Source: Candidatus Hydrothermota bacterium
Lineage (GTDB): Bacteria; Hydrothermota; Hydrothermia; B15-G9
Length of the DNA stretch: 7,893 bases
NCBI GenBank assembly: GCA_003645975.1
Contig: QNDP01000051.1
Location: 1-7,893 of the forward strand
Direction of reading: 5' to 3'
The translations under genes and the position numbers were made by a program. Below, piece after piece: positions 5,939-7,893 of the stretch. Below the pieces are notes generated by a model. It had not been told where the DNA came from. It did no database searches and saw only the letters and a program-made list of their open reading frames with translations. Every line of letters begins with the position of its first letter. Within the stretch, counting starts at the first letter, position 1.

Positions 5939-7549
5939 TCATGGCTCACGCCACTCGTCTATCAGATTGCCGTCGAGATCGTAAACCTGATAGTGCACTC
6001 CGCTTGCGGAGACCTCGATGACTACATAATGCATAAGCTGGGAAAACGATTCCAAATTCTCGCCATACCGTTCTGTGTTCACACGATATTTCGGTGCCCC
6101 TGCTCGACCGCTGATTATCTGACGGAACGGATGCTTTACCACATTTGACAGGGTGGAATCCATCCGAAGGCGTGCGTAAAGATGTTCATGACCGTTTAAA
6201 ACGGCTTGGACGCCATAATCGCTGAAAAGCTTCAGGAGGGTGTCGGCCATATCCTGCTCGAATTCGCCACCGCGCAAGGACATTGGGAAGATCGGCTCGT
6301 GATAGACCACGAATATCCTTTTGTCCCGATTTCTCTCCAGATCCGATCTGAGCCAAGCGAGTTGAACCGAATCAAGTGCAGCAGGAGAGCGCCTTCCATC
6401 GACGCGATGATAGAGATAATCACAGTTCAAAATCACAAAATGCGCATCGCCCCAATCGAATGAATAGACGTTTTCCTTGTAAGGTGGCATCGTGTCAGCA
6501 CTTTCGGGACCGTTTGTAGGCAAAACAAAGATTTCAGCCCACAAGTCTTCGGCGCTGTTGGGAGGCGGTGGATCGTAATGGTTCCTTCTGTCGATTTGGA
6601 CGAGCGGGGAGCTCGCATCGTGATTTCCAACCGCTTCGTAAATCGAGACTTTGGAGTTTGCCGTCCACGCCGAATGGAGCCATGTCTCGAATTGAATCCG
6701 CGCATAGGTGGTGTCCGATGTGTAGCCTTGAATGAGGTCGCCCATGAAAATTATGAAATCCGGGTCATGCCTCATCGCTTCTGCAAGCGCATGCCTGAGC
6801 GAATAGGCGGCGACTCCGTTGAGCTGGTCGTATGGGTTGGGCCAATGCCAGTTTGTCCGTGAGTCGCTGAGCACAACGAACTTGAACCGCTCGCCCTGCC
6901 TTCTGGGCGTCTTTATCGTCGAGATCGGCCCCACCAGCGTATCGTTCCCCAAAATCGTTATCGTCCTGTAAGCGTAGATCTGCGATGGGGTTAAATTGGA
7001 CAGTTTGACTTCGATGTGGGCGCTTTTAGGTCGAACCTCGACCCGTCTTTTGAGGCCTTTAAGTCCATATTCCACAATCGCTATGTCAGGCTTTTTGTTG
7101 ACCTTCCAAGCGACAACAGCGGTGTTGGAGTCAAGCACATTGGCAAACGGCAATATCTCGAAGCTCAGTCCGATTTTGAGCCCGTCTTCCGTCTCGATGA
7201 TACGAAAAGTCGATTCCTTAGAGAGGATTCGCCTGCCGCCTTTCGTGGTAACAGCAACTATGTAACGGTAAAGTTTTCCCGGTTTGACATATTTGGCGGG
7301 CAGCAGCCAATCCGTATCGGATGAGTCATGGAGTAGGTAGAACTCGAAAAGGTAGTCGGTCAAATGTGCATCTGCGGCAAACTCCTCATAGTAAAGGTTT
7401 GGGCTGGAAACAGGGCTGTCCGTCGTGATTTTGACATAGACTTGAGAATCAACGACGACCGGTTCCGGCATCAGGTAGCGAACCCCCCATGCCTCTGCAA
7501 AGAGGGCAAGCGTTAAAGTCCATACCGCATAAAGTTTTAGCTTCATCAT
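5939..7549 (-). CDS. Exported calcineurin-like metallophosphoesterase, purple acid phosphatase-like
   Basis: The 536-residue protein hydrolyses a phosphate ester of unknown identity. The N-terminus (K3, K5, hydrophobic stretch to F17, then AEA at 18-20) looks like a Sec signal peptide cut near residue 20. Two beta-rich, fibronectin-III-like regions follow (about 24-118 and 125-215), the second resembling the N-terminal domain of purple acid phosphatases. The metallophosphoesterase core runs from about 222 to 465 with D229 (DSR), GD at 270-271, GNHD at 308-311, H417 (VYHEPIF) and GHEH at 453-456 (GHEHLYAR, like GHVHxYER of purple acid phosphatases). The first motif has Arg where Asp-x-His is canonical. 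There is no C-terminal sorting domain, so a periplasmic or released enzyme is likely. ATGs at 7549 and 7546 are both possible; GGGGGT lies 2 and 5 bases upstream respectively, so the second may be used. It lies upstream of the por operon on the same strand, 149 bases apart, and is functionally unrelated to it. Confidence 0.87.
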   Translation of the reverse strand: MMKLKLYAVWTLTLALFAEAWGVRYLMPEPVVVDSQVYVKITTDSPVSSPNLYYEEFAADAHLTDYLFEFYLLHDSSDTDWLLPAKYVKPGKLYRYIVAVTTKGGRRILSKESTFRIIETEDGLKIGLSFEILPFANVLDSNTAVVAWKVNKKPDIAIVEYGLKGLKRRVEVRPKSAHIEVKLSNLTPSQIYAYRTITILGNDTLVGPISTIKTPRRQGERFKFVVLSDSRTNWHWPNPYDQLNGVAAYSLRHALAEAMRHDPDFIIFMGDLIQGYTSDTTYARIQFETWLHSAWTANSKVSIYEAVGNHDASSPLVQIDRRNHYDPPPPNSAEDLWAEIFVLPTNGPESADTMPPYKENVYSFDWGDAHFVILNCDYLYHRVDGRRSPAALDSVQLAWLRSDLERNRDKRIFVVYHEPIFPMSLRGGEFEQDMADTLLKLFSDYGVQAVLNGHEHLYARLRMDSTLSNVVKHPFRQIISGRAGAPKYRVNTERYGENLESFSQLMHYVVIEVSASGVHYQVYDLDGNLIDEWREP

Positions 7550-7606
7550 CTACCCCCTTCAAAATGCGTTTATTTTAATGCCTTGTCTCGATAGACCGCT
7601 CGAATT

Positions 7607-7661
7607 TTCACCGAGATTTCCTGAACTTAACTCGAACAGAATAACTATTATGGTCGGTGAA
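7607..7661. repeat. 8-bp inverted repeat in the divergent spacer
   Basis: TTCACCGA (7607-7614) is perfectly complementary to TCGGTGAA (7654-7661), with 39 bases between them, centred about 87 bases before the start at 7722. It could be a pair of operator half-sites or chance. The wide spacing makes a hairpin terminator unlikely. Confidence 0.3.
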
Positions 7662-7710
7662 TTGCGCAGCTTTTTTTGTTGCTTGAAAATATGCCGCCAA
7701 ATCAAGTGTT

Positions 7711-7716
7711 GGAGGT
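7711..7716 (+). promoter_or_regulatory. Ribosome binding site for the export-protein gene
   Basis: GGAGGT, a near-perfect Shine-Dalgarno sequence, ends 5 bases before the ATG at 7722. It supports that start over the in-frame ATG at 7737. Confidence 0.8.
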
Positions 7717-7721
7717 GCAAA

Positions 7722-7893
7722 ATGTCATTTCTCGTTATGGCGTTCCTCTTAATTCAACAGGTTGAGAGCGTGGCAGAGATCGAGACCGTAGTCGATAAAA
7801 CCCAGTATCGATTAGGACCCGGAGACAAGGTCGAGGTTCTGGTCAAAAATAAAATTACATATTCCTATCGAGCGGCTCTTGACCTTCATGGCA
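7722..7893 (+). CDS. Polysaccharide export protein (Wza/SLBB-type), N-terminal fragment cut by window end
   Basis: Only the first 57 codons are in the window and the frame stays open to the right edge. After a short hydrophobic N-terminus (residues 3-11, possible signal peptide, though lacking Lys/Arg before it), residues 29-41 read YRLGPGDKVEVLV. This is the hallmark opening of the polysaccharide biosynthesis/export domain (Wza/BexD/GumB class), whose members form the outer-membrane channel for capsule or exopolysaccharide. The following segment YRAALDLHG fits the usual continuation toward a V-x-x-x-G-x-I-x-x-P stretch. I chose the ATG at 7722 because GGAGGT lies 5 bases upstream. There is no lipobox Cys in the visible N-terminus, unlike E. 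coli Wza. Downstream export or chain-length genes would be expected but are not visible. Confidence 0.75.
   Translation, partial: MSFLVMAFLLIQQVESVAEIETVVDKTQYRLGPGDKVEVLVKNKITYSYRAALDLHG

Larger units (their letters stand above)
7550..7721. promoter_or_regulatory. Divergent promoter region between phosphoesterase and polysaccharide export genes
   Basis: The spacer is A/T-rich relative to the genes and must hold the promoters of both. Candidate -10 boxes are TATTAT (7646-7651, plus strand) and TAAAAT (7577-7572, minus strand), but neither has a convincing -35 box at 16-18 bases. An inverted repeat TTCACCGA / TCGGTGAA lies at 7607-7614 and 7654-7661. No tRNA or small ORF with a ribosome binding site was seen here. 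Confidence 0.45.

Noticed and set aside
7661..7680. GCGCAGC followed by seven T residues, considered as a terminator in the divergent spacer
   Set aside because: There is no complementary arm of useful length before the T-run and no upstream plus-strand gene to terminate.
1..7893. CRISPR array, insertion sequence, tRNA/rRNA gene or phage module
   Set aside because: No short regularly spaced DNA repeats, transposase motifs, terminal inverted repeats with target duplications, or cloverleaf-like segments were seen; almost all sequence is explained by the listed genes.

Overview
This window looks like ordinary chromosome from an anaerobic, Gram-negative-type bacterium. It is most likely from the FCB-related assemblage (Bacteroidetes/Fibrobacteres relatives or one of the many uncultured candidate phyla around them). 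Three things support this: a large secreted repeat protein ending in a domain that resembles FlgD-type / type IX secretion (por-secretion) sorting domains, a four-subunit oxygen-sensitive pyruvate:ferredoxin oxidoreductase, and the start of an outer-membrane-type polysaccharide export gene. Strong Shine-Dalgarno sites and a good sigma-70-like promoter argue for a bacterium rather than an archaeon. TGA is used as a stop and TGG encodes Trp, so the standard bacterial code applies. The phylum itself is inference.

Layout. Positions 1-2520 (+) hold the 3' part of a large extracellular protein: at least four about 108-residue CARDB-like Ig repeats, a cysteine-rich jelly-roll-like domain, a fifth related repeat and a C-terminal sorting-like domain. 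The gene is open at the left edge, so its start lies outside the window. It ends in a strong rho-independent terminator (2530-2570). A second terminator on the opposite strand (2642-2680) closes the convergent por operon.

Positions 5789 down to 2711 (-) hold porC-porD-porA-porB (gamma, delta, alpha, beta). They are tightly packed, each with a strong ribosome binding site, behind a promoter at 5828-5856. The complex oxidatively decarboxylates a 2-oxoacid, most likely pyruvate, with coenzyme A to the acyl-CoA, CO2 and reduced ferredoxin: TPP chemistry in alpha/beta, CoA handling in gamma, electron exit through the two 4Fe-4S clusters of delta.

Positions 7549-5939 (-) encode an exported calcineurin-like metallophosphoesterase with fibronectin-III-like N-terminal domains, similar in plan to purple acid phosphatases. 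A 172-base divergent spacer separates it from a gene starting at 7722 (+) and running off the right edge. Its first 57 codons contain the YRLGPGD motif of Wza-type polysaccharide export proteins. Taken together, the window holds central carbon metabolism flanked by cell-surface functions. I saw no RNA genes, CRISPR array, insertion sequence or phage gene, and nothing that clearly amounts to a new biological system. The most distinctive items are the architecture of the surface protein and the variant metal motif of the phosphoesterase.
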